A DNA stretch of 62,222 bases from Bacteroidetes bacterium UBA5697 (GTDB taxonomy: Bacteria > Bacteroidota > Bacteroidia > B-17B0 > Aurantibacillaceae), in contig DIHL01000062.1 of NCBI GenBank assembly GCA_002420145.1, positions 1 to 62,222 of the forward strand, read 5' to 3'. The position numbers and the translations under genes are program-made. Position 1 is the stretch's first letter; every line of letters starts with the position of its first letter. The notes beneath the pieces were generated by a model. It did no database searches, had not been told where the DNA came from, and worked only from the letters and a program-made list of their open reading frames with translations. Of this stretch, positions 52,017 to 61,076 are shown in pieces.

Positions 52017-53540
52017 TTAAAAATCAAATTTAATTCCTTGAGCTAAAGTTAATTTTGTTCCGTAGTTAATGGTGTTTGTTTGACGGCGCATGTACGCTTT
52101 CCAGCTATCAGAACCAGACTCACGTCCACCACCTGTTTCCTTCTCGCCACCAAATGCTCCACCAATTTCAGCGCCACTCGTTCCAATGTTTACGTTTGCA
52201 ATACCACAATCACTTCCGTTAGCTGATAAGAATTGTTCTGCTTCACGCATGTTTAATGTCATGATTGAAGAAGATAATCCTTGAGGAACACCGTTTTGTA
52301 AAGCAATCGCTTCATCCATGGTTTTGTATTTCATGATGTATAAAATTGGAGCAAAGGTTTCGTGTTGTACAATCTCAAAATGATTACCTGCTTCAGCAAT
52401 ACAAGGTTTTACATAGCATCCGCTTTCGTATCCTTTCCCTTCTAATACACCACCTGGTACTAAAATTTTTCCACCTTCTGCAATCACACGCTCAATAGAT
52501 ACCATATAATCTTTTACCGCACCTTTGTCGATTAATGGACCAACGTGGTTATTTTCATTTAATGGATCACCAATACGTAATTGTTTGTAGGCGCTAATTA
52601 ATTTTTGTTTTACGTCTTCGTAAATATCTTCGTGAATAATTAAACGACGAGTTGATGTACAACGCTGTCCTGCAGTTCCAACCGCACCAAATACTAAACC
52701 TGGTAACACATTTGGTAAATCAGCATGTTGAGAAATGATAACGGCGTTGTTACCGCCTAATTCTAAAATAGAACGACCAAAACGTTGTGCTACTTTTGCT
52801 CCAACAATACGACCTACGCGAGTAGATCCAGTTGCTGATACTAAAGGCACACGAGCATCTTCACACATTTTTTCTCCTATAGCACCTGGGCTTACTAATA
52901 AACAAGAAATACCTTCTGGTAAATTGTTTTCAACAGCTACTTCATTCCAAATATTATGACAAGCTACAGCACATAAAGGTACTTTACTTGATGGTTTCCA
53001 AATACAAACGTCTCCACAAATCCAAGCTAAAGCCGTATTCCAATTCCAAACTGCTACTGGAAAGTTGAATGCAGAAATAATACCTACAATTCCTAATGGA
53101 TGCCATTGCTCATACATACGGTGATTTTCACGTTCTGAGTGCATTGTTAAACCATATAACTGACGAGATACACCAACTGCGAAATCACAGATGTCAATCA
53201 TCTCTTGAACTTCACCTAAACCTTCTTGCAAAGATTTACCCATTTCATAAGAAACTAATTTCCCTAAATCATTTTTCTTAGCACGTAATTTTTCTCCGTA
53301 TTGACGAACGATTTCACCACGCTTAGGAGCCGGAATGTTACGCCATACTTTAAACGCTTCAGAAGCTACTTGAACTACTTTTTCATAATCAGCGGCATTT
53401 GCTGCTTGAACTTTTGCAATTAATTTCCCATCAACTGGACTATATGATTCGATAATGTCGCCATTTGCAAAATAATTTTTACCTGTAGCGCAGCCAATGT
53501 TTAATTCTTTAACACCTAACGCTTTTAATACTTTTTCCAT
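52017..53540 (-). CDS. ALDH7-type aldehyde dehydrogenase
   Basis: 507 aa. NAD-dependent aldehyde dehydrogenase with Asn159 (ISAFNFP), Glu260 (ELGGNN) and catalytic Cys294 (TAGQRCTSTRR). The overall sequence, including GGNNAVIISQHADL and the end GGEKETGGGRESGSDSWK, matches the antiquitin/ALDH7 group, which oxidises alpha-aminoadipate semialdehyde (piperideine-6-carboxylate) in lysine breakdown. No other lysine-degradation gene is near, so the substrate is inferred from the subfamily. Cytoplasmic; monocistronic. Confidence 0.88.
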   Translation of the reverse strand: MEKVLKALGVKELNIGCATGKNYFANGDIIESYSPVDGKLIAKVQAANAADYEKVVQVASEAFKVWRNIPAPKRGEIVRQYGEKLRAKKNDLGKLVSYEMGKSLQEGLGEVQEMIDICDFAVGVSRQLYGLTMHSERENHRMYEQWHPLGIVGIISAFNFPVAVWNWNTALAWICGDVCIWKPSSKVPLCAVACHNIWNEVAVENNLPEGISCLLVSPGAIGEKMCEDARVPLVSATGSTRVGRIVGAKVAQRFGRSILELGGNNAVIISQHADLPNVLPGLVFGAVGTAGQRCTSTRRLIIHEDIYEDVKQKLISAYKQLRIGDPLNENNHVGPLIDKGAVKDYMVSIERVIAEGGKILVPGGVLEGKGYESGCYVKPCIAEAGNHFEIVQHETFAPILYIMKYKTMDEAIALQNGVPQGLSSSIMTLNMREAEQFLSANGSDCGIANVNIGTSGAEIGGAFGGEKETGGGRESGSDSWKAYMRRQTNTINYGTKLTLAQGIKFDF

Positions 53541-53748
53541 ATGTGTTTAATCTGATTATTTTTAATTTTTGAAGGTTAAATATAACTATAATCTCATGTT
53601 TCGAGTAAGAAATTAGATAAATTGTGGAAAAAAGATGACATAATTCTATAGCCCAGTCCTGAATAATAACTGATTTAGAGTTTATGATAGATAAATAATT
53701 GGATTAGTTTAACAAACGATGTAGTGAGAAGTATTTTTTATATAGAAA

Positions 53749-53782
53749 AACCCTCTGTAAATTAAATAATATACAGAGGGTT
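53749..53782 (-). terminator. Terminator of the SulP gene
   Basis: Stem 53749-53759 (AACCCTCTGTA) with 53772-53782; on the minus strand it is followed by T5. It lies 26 bp after the SulP stop. The rest of 53541-53748, upstream of the ALDH gene, is AT-rich with nothing I can support. Confidence 0.75.
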
Positions 53783-53807
53783 GATGATAAAAGTAAAAAT
53801 AATAGAT

Positions 53808-55199
53808 TTATGATTCTATTGCTTCATGCTTTTTCTTATAGAAGAATTTCTTAACAATAAAATAAATGATTAAAGCAGATAAAACCCCAGTTAAAAAATC
53901 AGTTAAAGGAACCATAACAGCCGTATAAAGCATCATTGAAAATTCAAATCTACCTTCATGTTTAGTTTCTTTAATCTCAGATGGTTTAATCATATTGCTG
54001 GCTACCCAAACCAAAATACCACCAATACAAGCCATAGGTATAAGTTCTAAATATTGGGCTATATAAAAAGCCATTATTAATTTTAAAACACCTTTAAAAT
54101 AGCCAGCTAATGGAGTTCTGGCTCCAGCTTTAATACTTGTTGCTGTTCTGGCTAAAGCTCCGGTACAAGGAAAACCATTTACTAATGGAATTATGATTTG
54201 CACCATACCCTGACCCCATAATTCCTTATCTGGATTAAAGCGTGTGCGGGTATTATTTGCTAGTTTATCAGCCATTGTTGAGCATAAAACACTCTCTACT
54301 GCAGACACAAAAATAATGGCAAATACAAAGTATAAAATATCCATAAAAATTGCACCACTCATTTCGGGTAAATATGGTGTAGTGAATACAAAGAAATTAT
54401 TAGGAATAGAACCATATAAATCTTTTACCAGAATTAGTCCTTTATTTTGTAAAACAGTAGCCGACAAAATTGTAGATGTGGCAATGGCAATTAAAGGTGC
54501 AGGAATAAAAATTGAGATTCGAAGAAGGCCTTTTGTAATCACAAATGTTAATACTCCAATAAAAACAGACCATAAGTTGATTTTATCTAGATTGTTAAAA
54601 GCTAAATAGATGTTATGAATTAATCCTCCTTTGATGTCTTCGTCTTGACCTAACATATCTTTAAAACTTTCAATGCCCAAAATATCTTCTAAATTTGTTA
54701 GTGCAATAGAAACAGCAATACCTACCGTAAATCCAACAATTATAGAATTAGGCACTAGTTTAGCATATTTTCCTAAACCAAAAAGCCCCATAAGCATTAG
54801 TATAATACCTGCAATAATGGATACTAATATTAAAAAACCGTGTGCCTGCGCTGTCGTTCCGCCATTTTCGACACCATATTTTACCATTAAGGCAGCAATT
54901 AAGGGAATAAATGCAGCCGTAGGTCCGTATACCTGATATTTTGATCCTCCAAAGGTTCTTCCTACTATGCAGGCTAGTGCACCCGCTATGATGCCTTGTT
55001 CTGGTCTCAATCCCATGGCAATTGCAAATCCCATAGCCATAGGAATTGCAGTCATGGCTACAACTAAGCCTGCACTAAAATCACGGTAAATAGTCGATTT
55101 CCAATTATGTTTTTGAAGGTCTTCCCATCTGCTGTCAAAAAAGGTAAAAAATAATTTCAACCTTTCAGGCAATGTTGTTTCTGATAATTTATTTTTCAT
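53808..55199 (-). CDS. SulP-family anion transporter without STAS domain
   Basis: 463 aa with about 12 membrane segments. SulP core: DFSAGLVVAMTAIPMAMGFAI, GRTFGGSKYQVYGPTAAFIP and NGFPCTGALARTATSIKAGARTPLAG. The cytoplasmic STAS domain found at the C-terminus of most SulP proteins is missing; the protein ends soon after the last helix. Substrate may be bicarbonate, sulfate or another anion and cannot be settled. It lies 23 bp after a UspA-like gene, which may act as a separate regulatory partner (inference). Confidence 0.85.
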   Translation of the reverse strand: MKNKLSETTLPERLKLFFTFFDSRWEDLQKHNWKSTIYRDFSAGLVVAMTAIPMAMGFAIAMGLRPEQGIIAGALACIVGRTFGGSKYQVYGPTAAFIPLIAALMVKYGVENGGTTAQAHGFLILVSIIAGIILMLMGLFGLGKYAKLVPNSIIVGFTVGIAVSIALTNLEDILGIESFKDMLGQDEDIKGGLIHNIYLAFNNLDKINLWSVFIGVLTFVITKGLLRISIFIPAPLIAIATSTILSATVLQNKGLILVKDLYGSIPNNFFVFTTPYLPEMSGAIFMDILYFVFAIIFVSAVESVLCSTMADKLANNTRTRFNPDKELWGQGMVQIIIPLVNGFPCTGALARTATSIKAGARTPLAGYFKGVLKLIMAFYIAQYLELIPMACIGGILVWVASNMIKPSEIKETKHEGRFEFSMMLYTAVMVPLTDFLTGVLSALIIYFIVKKFFYKKKHEAIES

Positions 55200-55222
55200 G
55201 ATATGTATGTTTGTGGATTTAC

Positions 55223-55669
55223 TTAACTGTTAAAAAAGGTTGAATCCCATTCAATTTCTTGAACAGAAACCCCTGATTTTTTAATAAAAGGAAGGGGGTT
55301 GAATCCCTTTTTTTTAAGCTTTAGCGTATACTTTTTTGGAATATAAATAGTATCAATTTGTTTAGCCTCTATAAAATTTTTAAAAGAGGTTGTATTGTAG
55401 CCATGAAATAATTCTATTTTAATGGATTTTATACTCGTTTCGTATCTGTTTTTGAGGATAGAAATAGTTTCTTCAAAATCAGATGTCATGTGTGATTGTA
55501 TGATTCTATCAGCTGAGTAAAACAGTAAATCCGTAATAGAATCCGTGAGGTATTCGGAATACATTAAAATAATATCTACTTCACTGATACTATTTTCTTT
55601 TAATGCCAACTTTAATGTGTTTAAAGATTCAGGATTAAAATCAATGGGTATTAAAATAGTTTTTGCCAT
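55223..55669 (-). CDS. Universal stress protein-like
   Basis: 148 aa, alpha/beta UspA-like fold start AKTILIPIDFNPESLNTLKL. The Gly-rich ATP-binding motif (GxxGx9GS) is not visible in the C-terminal part, so it may not bind ATP. It sits just upstream of the SulP transporter on the same strand and is probably co-transcribed. Confidence 0.65.
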   Translation of the reverse strand: MAKTILIPIDFNPESLNTLKLALKENSISEVDIILMYSEYLTDSITDLLFYSADRIIQSHMTSDFEETISILKNRYETSIKSIKIELFHGYNTTSFKNFIEAKQIDTIYIPKKYTLKLKKKGFNPLPFIKKSGVSVQEIEWDSTFFNS

Positions 55670-55752
55670 ACTGTAATTTTTTGATGTAAAAATTAAAGTA
55701 CAAACCTATTTTAGTAAGATAAGAGAAGCTTAAGAGTGGAATTAGAATGAGA

Positions 55753-57144
55753 TTAAAATTTTACCCCGTTTCCATCATATTGTGTTAAAGGGATTTTAAT
55801 TTGCACAGATGTTCCTTTATTTACAACAGAAGAGACCAGTAATTGCCCGTTATGTATTTTTATGATATTTCTGGTAAGAGGAAGCCCGATGCCATAACCT
55901 TCAAATTGGTGGGTATTAGAAGCTCTGAAAAAAGGGTCGTAAATAAATTGTAATTCAGATTCGGGAATTCCGATGCCCTGATCTTTAATTTCTATGATTA
56001 CTTGATGATTACTAGATGCAATACTAACAAGTACAGTTTTATTATTAGAGTATTTACAAGCGTTTGTTAAAACGTTTACAAATGCTAATGTTAATAGTTG
56101 CTTATTTCCCGAGACTTTAAGCTTAAAGGGGTTTTCTGGCAGAAGACTAAAATCAATTTGAATTTTATTTTTTGGGATGAGTTTGTCTATAATTTCTTTT
56201 GCTTGCCAAATAATTTCATCCGTTCTGATAATCTCAAAATTAAGACGGTTTTCTCGATAGCCTGTTTGCGCTAAAAACAAAAGGGATTGACTTATTTGGT
56301 TTAATCTTTCGGCTTGTGATAAAATACTCTGAAGTGTTTCCTGATATTCTTTTGGAGTTCTTTCTTTCATTAAAGCGACATCTGCTTCGCCAATAATAGA
56401 AGTAAGTGGTGTGCCAAACTCATGAGAAGCATTACTAATAAAATTTTTTTGTGTTTCAAATGCAGTTTCTAGTCTATTAAATAAATTATTGAAAGTTAAA
56501 ATTAATTGACTTATTTCATTATCCTTTTCACTTTCCTCTAACCTTAAATGAATATTGTCTGTGCTTATTTTTTTTACTTTATCTGTGATATTTCTTATGG
56601 GATCAAAAATATGTTTTGAAAAATAAAAAGATAAAGAAATTGTAATAAATATGATGAAAAAAAGACCAACGATAATGATGTTTTTTAGTAAGGCTAAATG
56701 ATGTGTTGCATAATAATTTTCTGCAGAAATTATAACCAGATATACCTTATTTCCTGCTTTATATTTAGTGCCTGAATAAAATGTGTTTTCAATTTGTAGA
56801 TTTCCCTTTCCATTGATATAAATTTCTTTAATAAAGCTTAATGGTAACGAAGCTTTTTCGGCAAAGAGTTTGAGGTCATTAAAAGAATTTATCAGAGAAA
56901 TGTGTTCTTTTTCATTACTTAGTTTTTCTAAATGCTGTTCTCTAATAATTCTTATTGACTCGGCATTTTTATTATTAGTATCAAAATTATATTTTGCAGT
57001 AATAGATGCTCTTGTGCCTAATCTTTTATAAAAATCGGTATATGAATAATTGTATAAAAAATAGTAAACGCTTGCCCCAAAAACAATCAGCATAAATGTA
57101 TTAGCTACAATTAAAAATAATGCTATTTTATATTGAGTTTTCAT
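55753..57144 (-). CDS. Two-component sensor histidine kinase
   Basis: 463 aa. Two membrane helices (about 6-30 and 152-175) bound a periplasmic sensor of about 120 residues. HAMP (about 176-230), HisKA with His241 in SNASHEFGTPLTSIIGE, and HATPase_c with NACKYSNNKTV, DQGIGIPESE and GYGIGLPLTR. A classic inner-membrane kinase. It lies 27 bp after the OmpR-type regulator gene. The sensor domain gives no clue to the signal. Confidence 0.93.
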   Translation of the reverse strand: MKTQYKIALFLIVANTFMLIVFGASVYYFLYNYSYTDFYKRLGTRASITAKYNFDTNNKNAESIRIIREQHLEKLSNEKEHISLINSFNDLKLFAEKASLPLSFIKEIYINGKGNLQIENTFYSGTKYKAGNKVYLVIISAENYYATHHLALLKNIIIVGLFFIIFITISLSFYFSKHIFDPIRNITDKVKKISTDNIHLRLEESEKDNEISQLILTFNNLFNRLETAFETQKNFISNASHEFGTPLTSIIGEADVALMKERTPKEYQETLQSILSQAERLNQISQSLLFLAQTGYRENRLNFEIIRTDEIIWQAKEIIDKLIPKNKIQIDFSLLPENPFKLKVSGNKQLLTLAFVNVLTNACKYSNNKTVLVSIASSNHQVIIEIKDQGIGIPESELQFIYDPFFRASNTHQFEGYGIGLPLTRNIIKIHNGQLLVSSVVNKGTSVQIKIPLTQYDGNGVKF

Positions 57145-57171
57145 TTCTGTATATTAAAGATATATTTTAAA

Positions 57172-57864
57172 CTATATTTCTTTCAAAACATATCCCATTC
57201 CCACTACGGTGTGTATTAATTTGGCGCCAGGCTTTGAGTCTATTTTTTTTCTTAGGTAGTTAATATAAACATCCACAACATTAGTCCCCATGTTAAAATT
57301 TATATCCCAGGCGCTTTCCAATAAATCCATTCTCGAAAGAACTTTTCCTTTATTTTTTATTAATGTTAGAAGTAATCGGTATTCAGTAGCCGTTAGTGAA
57401 ATTGCTTCATTATTTCGTTCGATAGTTTTGGCATCATCATCTACTTTTAAATCTGAAATAATAAATACATTTTCATTTTTTTTAATACTAATATTTTGCG
57501 TGTTGATGCGCCTTAAAATAGCATTAATACGGGCAATGAGTTCATTAAATTTAAAAGGTTTAACCAGATAATCATCAGCTCCTGAATTTAATCCAAGTGT
57601 AATATTATCTGAAGTATGAAGGGCTGTTAAAAAAAGAATAGGTGTTTGTATATTGTTCTTTCGTAAATCTTTACACACTTCTATGCCATTTTTATCGGGA
57701 AGCATAATGTCTAACAGGATTAGGTCGTAGTTATTATCCGACGCCATTTGAAAACCTGTATTTCCGTCAAAAGCCACTGATACTTCAAAAGCTTCTTCTG
57801 TTAATCCCTTTTTTATAAAGCTAACAACATTGGATTCGTCTTCTATTAATAATATATTTATCAT
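57172..57864 (-). CDS. OmpR/PhoB-type response regulator
   Basis: 230 aa. Receiver domain with acidic residues E8/D9, phospho-acceptor Asp52 (ILLDIMLP) and Lys102 (YLVKPF). The C-terminal winged helix (about 130-228) contains ATEYRLLLTLIKNKGKVLSR and VVDVYINYLRKKID. First gene of the two-component pair with the kinase. Likely targets are the neighbouring transport/stress genes (inference). Confidence 0.94.
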   Translation of the reverse strand: MINILLIEDESNVVSFIKKGLTEEAFEVSVAFDGNTGFQMASDNNYDLILLDIMLPDKNGIEVCKDLRKNNIQTPILFLTALHTSDNITLGLNSGADDYLVKPFKFNELIARINAILRRINTQNISIKKNENVFIISDLKVDDDAKTIERNNEAISLTATEYRLLLTLIKNKGKVLSRMDLLESAWDINFNMGTNVVDVYINYLRKKIDSKPGAKLIHTVVGMGYVLKEI

Positions 57865-57895
57865 TTAGCAGCTGCGGTATAATGTTTTTTTGTTT

Positions 57896-58651
57896 TTAAA
57901 AATTTAGATAAGTATTAATAATAAATCCATTGTTTTTTTGCAATATATTTCTTCCTCCAATTTCTCTACCTAAAAGCACACTTTGATTTAAGTATCCAAG
58001 TTCTAATTTAAAGTTTTTGTTTAATTTATAACCTATAAGACCACTTAATCTATTTTGATCAAATATATTTTCTTGAACATTTTCTCCAAATTGTATAAAA
58101 ATTTCATCATACATAGCCATATAAAATGTTCTATCTTCTAGTTCTTTTTTACCTAAAGGCATTTGTAATCGTAACATATAACGCATTCGGTTCACATAAA
58201 CGTAATCATCTTCTAATTCAATATCTGGTTTAGTAAATCTACCAATCCATCTTTGCTCTAACATAAATCGGTGTTGAATTTCTAATGAATTAACGTGATC
58301 ATTTAATAGCAATGCTTGAAAAGATCTATGTTCTGTAAATGTTTTTCCTGCTGCTTGTAAATTAATTGAGCCATACGGATAGGTTTCTATCCAGCCATAT
58401 CCAACTCTAATTAATAGTTTTTGATTTACTTTATAATTCACACCAACTCTTAATAAACTTTGTTGTCCGTGCAAAATAAACTCATCCCTTCGCCATTGGT
58501 ATTCTAAATGACCACTCCATTTGTCGGTGATTTTTTTTGTAATAAATGCATTATACCAGCCAATTGAATTGTAATCAATTAGGCGTGTGTTTTGCGATTT
58601 TATAGCAATTGAAATGCCTACAAAACAAAGAGTTAAAAATATCTTTTTCAT
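57896..58651 (-). CDS. DUF2490 outer-membrane protein
   Basis: 251 aa. Signal peptide (KKIFLTLCFVGISIAIKSQ), then a beta-rich protein with alternating aromatic strands (HLEYQWRRDEFILHGQQSLL, LLIRVGYGWIETYPYG) that ends NNGFIINTYLNF, suitable for an outer-membrane barrel. Matches DUF2490, of unknown function. It lies between TerC (23 bp upstream) and the regulator (31 bp downstream), all on the same strand. Confidence 0.82.
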   Translation of the reverse strand: MKKIFLTLCFVGISIAIKSQNTRLIDYNSIGWYNAFITKKITDKWSGHLEYQWRRDEFILHGQQSLLRVGVNYKVNQKLLIRVGYGWIETYPYGSINLQAAGKTFTEHRSFQALLLNDHVNSLEIQHRFMLEQRWIGRFTKPDIELEDDYVYVNRMRYMLRLQMPLGKKELEDRTFYMAMYDEIFIQFGENVQENIFDQNRLSGLIGYKLNKNFKLELGYLNQSVLLGREIGGRNILQKNNGFIINTYLNF

Positions 58652-58674
58652 TTTAAAATAGTGAATAATGATAT

Positions 58675-59358
58675 TTATACTTTCTTTTTGATTTGAATCA
58701 TATTTACAAAAAACGAAAATGCCATTGAGAAATAGATGTATGCTTTTGGAATATGTAAATTAAATCCTTCGGCAATAAGGGTTAATCCAATCATCATTAA
58801 AAAAGCCAAAGCTAAAACTTTAAGTGAAGGATGCTTATTAATAAAGTTGCTGATGTTTTTTGAAATGGCAAGCATAATTGAGATGGATATGATTACGGCA
58901 GCGTACATAATCCAAAGCTCATCTACTAAACCAACTGCTGTAATAATACTATCTACAGAGAATACTAAGTCCAACAATAAAATTTGTCCAATTGTATTTT
59001 TAAAGGAAGTGGTTTTTTTGAATTCATCATTGTGATGATCTTCAATTTTTTCAAAAATTTCTTTACTACTTTTATATAATAAAAATAAACCTCCAACTAT
59101 TAAAATGATACCTTTTCCCGAAAAGTTGTTTCCGTAAACTGTAAATAATGTTTGATCTAATTTCAAAATCCAACTAATACCAGCTAATAAAACCAAGCGT
59201 AATATTAGCGCTAAGCTTAATCCAATTAATCTTGCTTTTTTTCTGTTTTCTGCAGGTAACTTATCCGTTAATAAAGAAATAAAGATAATGTTGTCTATCC
59301 CTAAAATAATTTCTAGAAATATTAGAGTAATTAAGGATATTAAAATTTCAGAACTCAT
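58675..59358 (-). CDS. TerC-family membrane protein
   Basis: 227 aa with about seven membrane helices. TerC signature: LEIILGIDNIIFISLLTDKLP near the N-terminus and LVFSVDSIITAVGL in the middle, with the buried acidic residues (Glu, Asp) expected to bind metal. The family includes manganese exporters and tellurium-resistance proteins. Probably inner-membrane metal ion transport; first gene of a group with DUF2490 and the two-component system. Confidence 0.9.
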   Translation of the reverse strand: MSSEILISLITLIFLEIILGIDNIIFISLLTDKLPAENRKKARLIGLSLALILRLVLLAGISWILKLDQTLFTVYGNNFSGKGIILIVGGLFLLYKSSKEIFEKIEDHHNDEFKKTTSFKNTIGQILLLDLVFSVDSIITAVGLVDELWIMYAAVIISISIMLAISKNISNFINKHPSLKVLALAFLMMIGLTLIAEGFNLHIPKAYIYFSMAFSFFVNMIQIKKKV

Positions 59359-59435
59359 AGTTTTAAATTAATCCGGTAAAGATGATGATTTATTTATTCT
59401 TAAAGCTCTTTATGATTATTAAAATTCGTTAATAA

Positions 59436-59816
59436 TCACTTAGTTTTTACTGCTTTCTCTTTAGCTTTTGCTAAATTTTCTTTCACTCTAAATTTTACTA
59501 TTTTTTTAATTAATGCTAAAGGCATAGCTCTATCTAATGGAAATTGTACAGAACCTTTGCCTTGTTTATATGAGGATAATTCTTTTTCAAATGCAGTGTG
59601 CCCTGATGGTAGTGAATAAAATCCAATATGATTCTTGTATCCAGCAAAATAAACCAACATCCCATGATATTTGAAGGCTGGCATATTATAACTTATGACT
59701 TCTTCTGCCTTTGGCGCAGAAGTTTTAATAGCATTTCTAACTTGTTCTAATATGACTTGAACATCTTTAGGAAATGTGGCGATATATGAATCTATATCTT
59801 TGAATTCAGCTTTCAT
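59436..59816 (-). CDS. DUF1801 (YdhG-like) protein
   Basis: 126 aa. DUF1801 pattern: IDSYIATFPKDVQVILEQVR, APKAEEVISYNMPAFKYHGM, LVYFAGYKNHIGFYSLPSG and GSVQFPLDRAMPLALIKKIV. The fold is related to frataxin-like iron chaperones, but its function is not established. It lies 2 bp after the SRPBCC gene; probably translated together. Confidence 0.85.
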   Translation of the reverse strand: MKAEFKDIDSYIATFPKDVQVILEQVRNAIKTSAPKAEEVISYNMPAFKYHGMLVYFAGYKNHIGFYSLPSGHTAFEKELSSYKQGKGSVQFPLDRAMPLALIKKIVKFRVKENLAKAKEKAVKTK

Positions 59817-59818
59817 GT

Positions 59819-60235
59819 TTATAGACTTTCAACATGCTTTTTGAAATTATTTAAAATCATCTGCCAGCCTGTTTGTTGCATTTCAATAGGGTTTTCACTT
59901 TCTGCCTCAAATTCTTCAATTACCTTCACGCCACCATCAACAACTGTAAAATAAGTGTCCCATTTTCTGTCATCACCCATAGTAATGGCAAGTTTTTCAT
60001 TTGGTTTAATCTCATCATAAATGCCCCAAAAATCAAAACCAAAACTTCCGTCTTTAGCTTCCATTCTTGTTGAAATTTTTCCACCAACTTTGAAATCAGA
60101 GGTTGAGCTGGGAGCATGCCAATCATCAGAGGCAAAACACCATTTAGTGATGTGTTCAGGTTTTGTCCAACATTCCCAAACTGTATTAATAGGTTTATTA
60201 ACGATTGCTTCTACTTTGATTAATGGTTTGCTCAT
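59819..60235 (-). CDS. SRPBCC/AHSA1-family protein
   Basis: 138 aa. START-like AHSA1 fold: VEAIVNKPINTVWECWTKPE, then ITKWCFASDDWHAPSSTSDF and the C-terminal helix GWQMILNNFKKHVESL. Members bind hydrophobic ligands or help Hsp90-type chaperones. Often found paired with a DUF1801 gene, as here. Cytoplasmic; function unknown. Confidence 0.88.
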   Translation of the reverse strand: MSKPLIKVEAIVNKPINTVWECWTKPEHITKWCFASDDWHAPSSTSDFKVGGKISTRMEAKDGSFGFDFWGIYDEIKPNEKLAITMGDDRKWDTYFTVVDGGVKVIEEFEAESENPIEMQQTGWQMILNNFKKHVESL

Positions 60236-60274
60236 ATATTTAAATTTTATTGAATTTAAATATAAAAATAAAAT

Positions 60275-60979
60275 TTATTTCTTTAACCAAATAAGTAAAT
60301 CGTTAAACATGGCATTGCTTATCGTATGAGGCTCAGGATATTCTTTGTAGGTTGAAGTAATGCCAATTTGTTTTAAATAGGTGTTGGCTTCTCTAGCATT
60401 TGAAACAGGTAGTACATTGTCATTTGTGCCATGAGAAATAAATACCTTTAAATTTTTTAATTTTTCTTTGCTGGCAATCATTGGTTTTACTTCTTCTAAT
60501 AATCTTCCGCTCATAATAGCAATACCTTTTATTTTTTCAGGAACGGTTAAGCCAACACTGTAAGCTATAATAGAACCTTGACTGAAGCCGCATAAGTAAA
60601 CGCGCTTTTCATTAAAAGCATGTTTGTTTTTTAAATTATTAATAAAATCAATAATCATTAATCGGCTAGTTTCAGCTTCAACAGGATTACTGATTGGTTT
60701 ACCGTTTTCAAAACTTAAATGATACCAACCATAGCTATCTTTTCCTAATTCAATAGGAGCGCGCAACGAAATCACTAAAAAACTATCTGGTAATTGATTC
60801 GCAAATGAAAACAAATCTTTTTCGTTGCTGCCCACACCATGCATTAAAATGATAACGGGTGGTTTAGCAGATTTAATTTTAGGTTCTTTGAAAATGTAAT
60901 ACAAACTTGGTTTTGTTTTTTGCGCATAGCTTGTAAATACTAATACTGTGAATAGGATAATGGTTGATAGTAGTTTCAT
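60275..60979 (-). CDS. Secreted alpha/beta-hydrolase (phospholipase/carboxylesterase type)
   Basis: 234 aa from ATG at 60979 (MKLLSTIILFTVLVFTSYAQ, a signal peptide). The frame extends upstream through a dispersed repeat, so the earlier start is rejected. Esterase fold: VILMHGVGSNEKDLFSFANQ, nucleophile Ser in LCGFSQGSI, Asp in HGTNDNVLPVS and His in PEPHTIS. Likely a periplasmic or secreted carboxylesterase; substrate unknown. Confidence 0.85.
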   Translation of the reverse strand: MKLLSTIILFTVLVFTSYAQKTKPSLYYIFKEPKIKSAKPPVIILMHGVGSNEKDLFSFANQLPDSFLVISLRAPIELGKDSYGWYHLSFENGKPISNPVEAETSRLMIIDFINNLKNKHAFNEKRVYLCGFSQGSIIAYSVGLTVPEKIKGIAIMSGRLLEEVKPMIASKEKLKNLKVFISHGTNDNVLPVSNAREANTYLKQIGITSTYKEYPEPHTISNAMFNDLLIWLKK

Positions 60980-61003
60980 TTTTTTTGCATTAAAAATTAG
61001 GTT

Positions 61004-61061
61004 TGTCAGTTCGAGCGAAGTCGAGAACATTTATAGCATCTCGACTTGACTCGATGTGACA
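61004..61061. repeat. Palindromic repeat (GTCAGTTCGAGCG family)
   Basis: Left arm TGTCAGTTCGAGCGAAGTCG and right arm starting at 61039 pair with four mismatches over 23. It lies between the dioxygenase stop (61077) and the esterase start, and creates a spurious N-terminal extension of the esterase frame. Confidence 0.65.
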
Positions 61062-61076
61062 ATATTTTTATATCAA

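Noticed and set aside
60980..61030. N-terminal extension of the esterase gene
   Set aside because: Repeat-derived, and it would bury the signal peptide that starts at the ATG at 60979.
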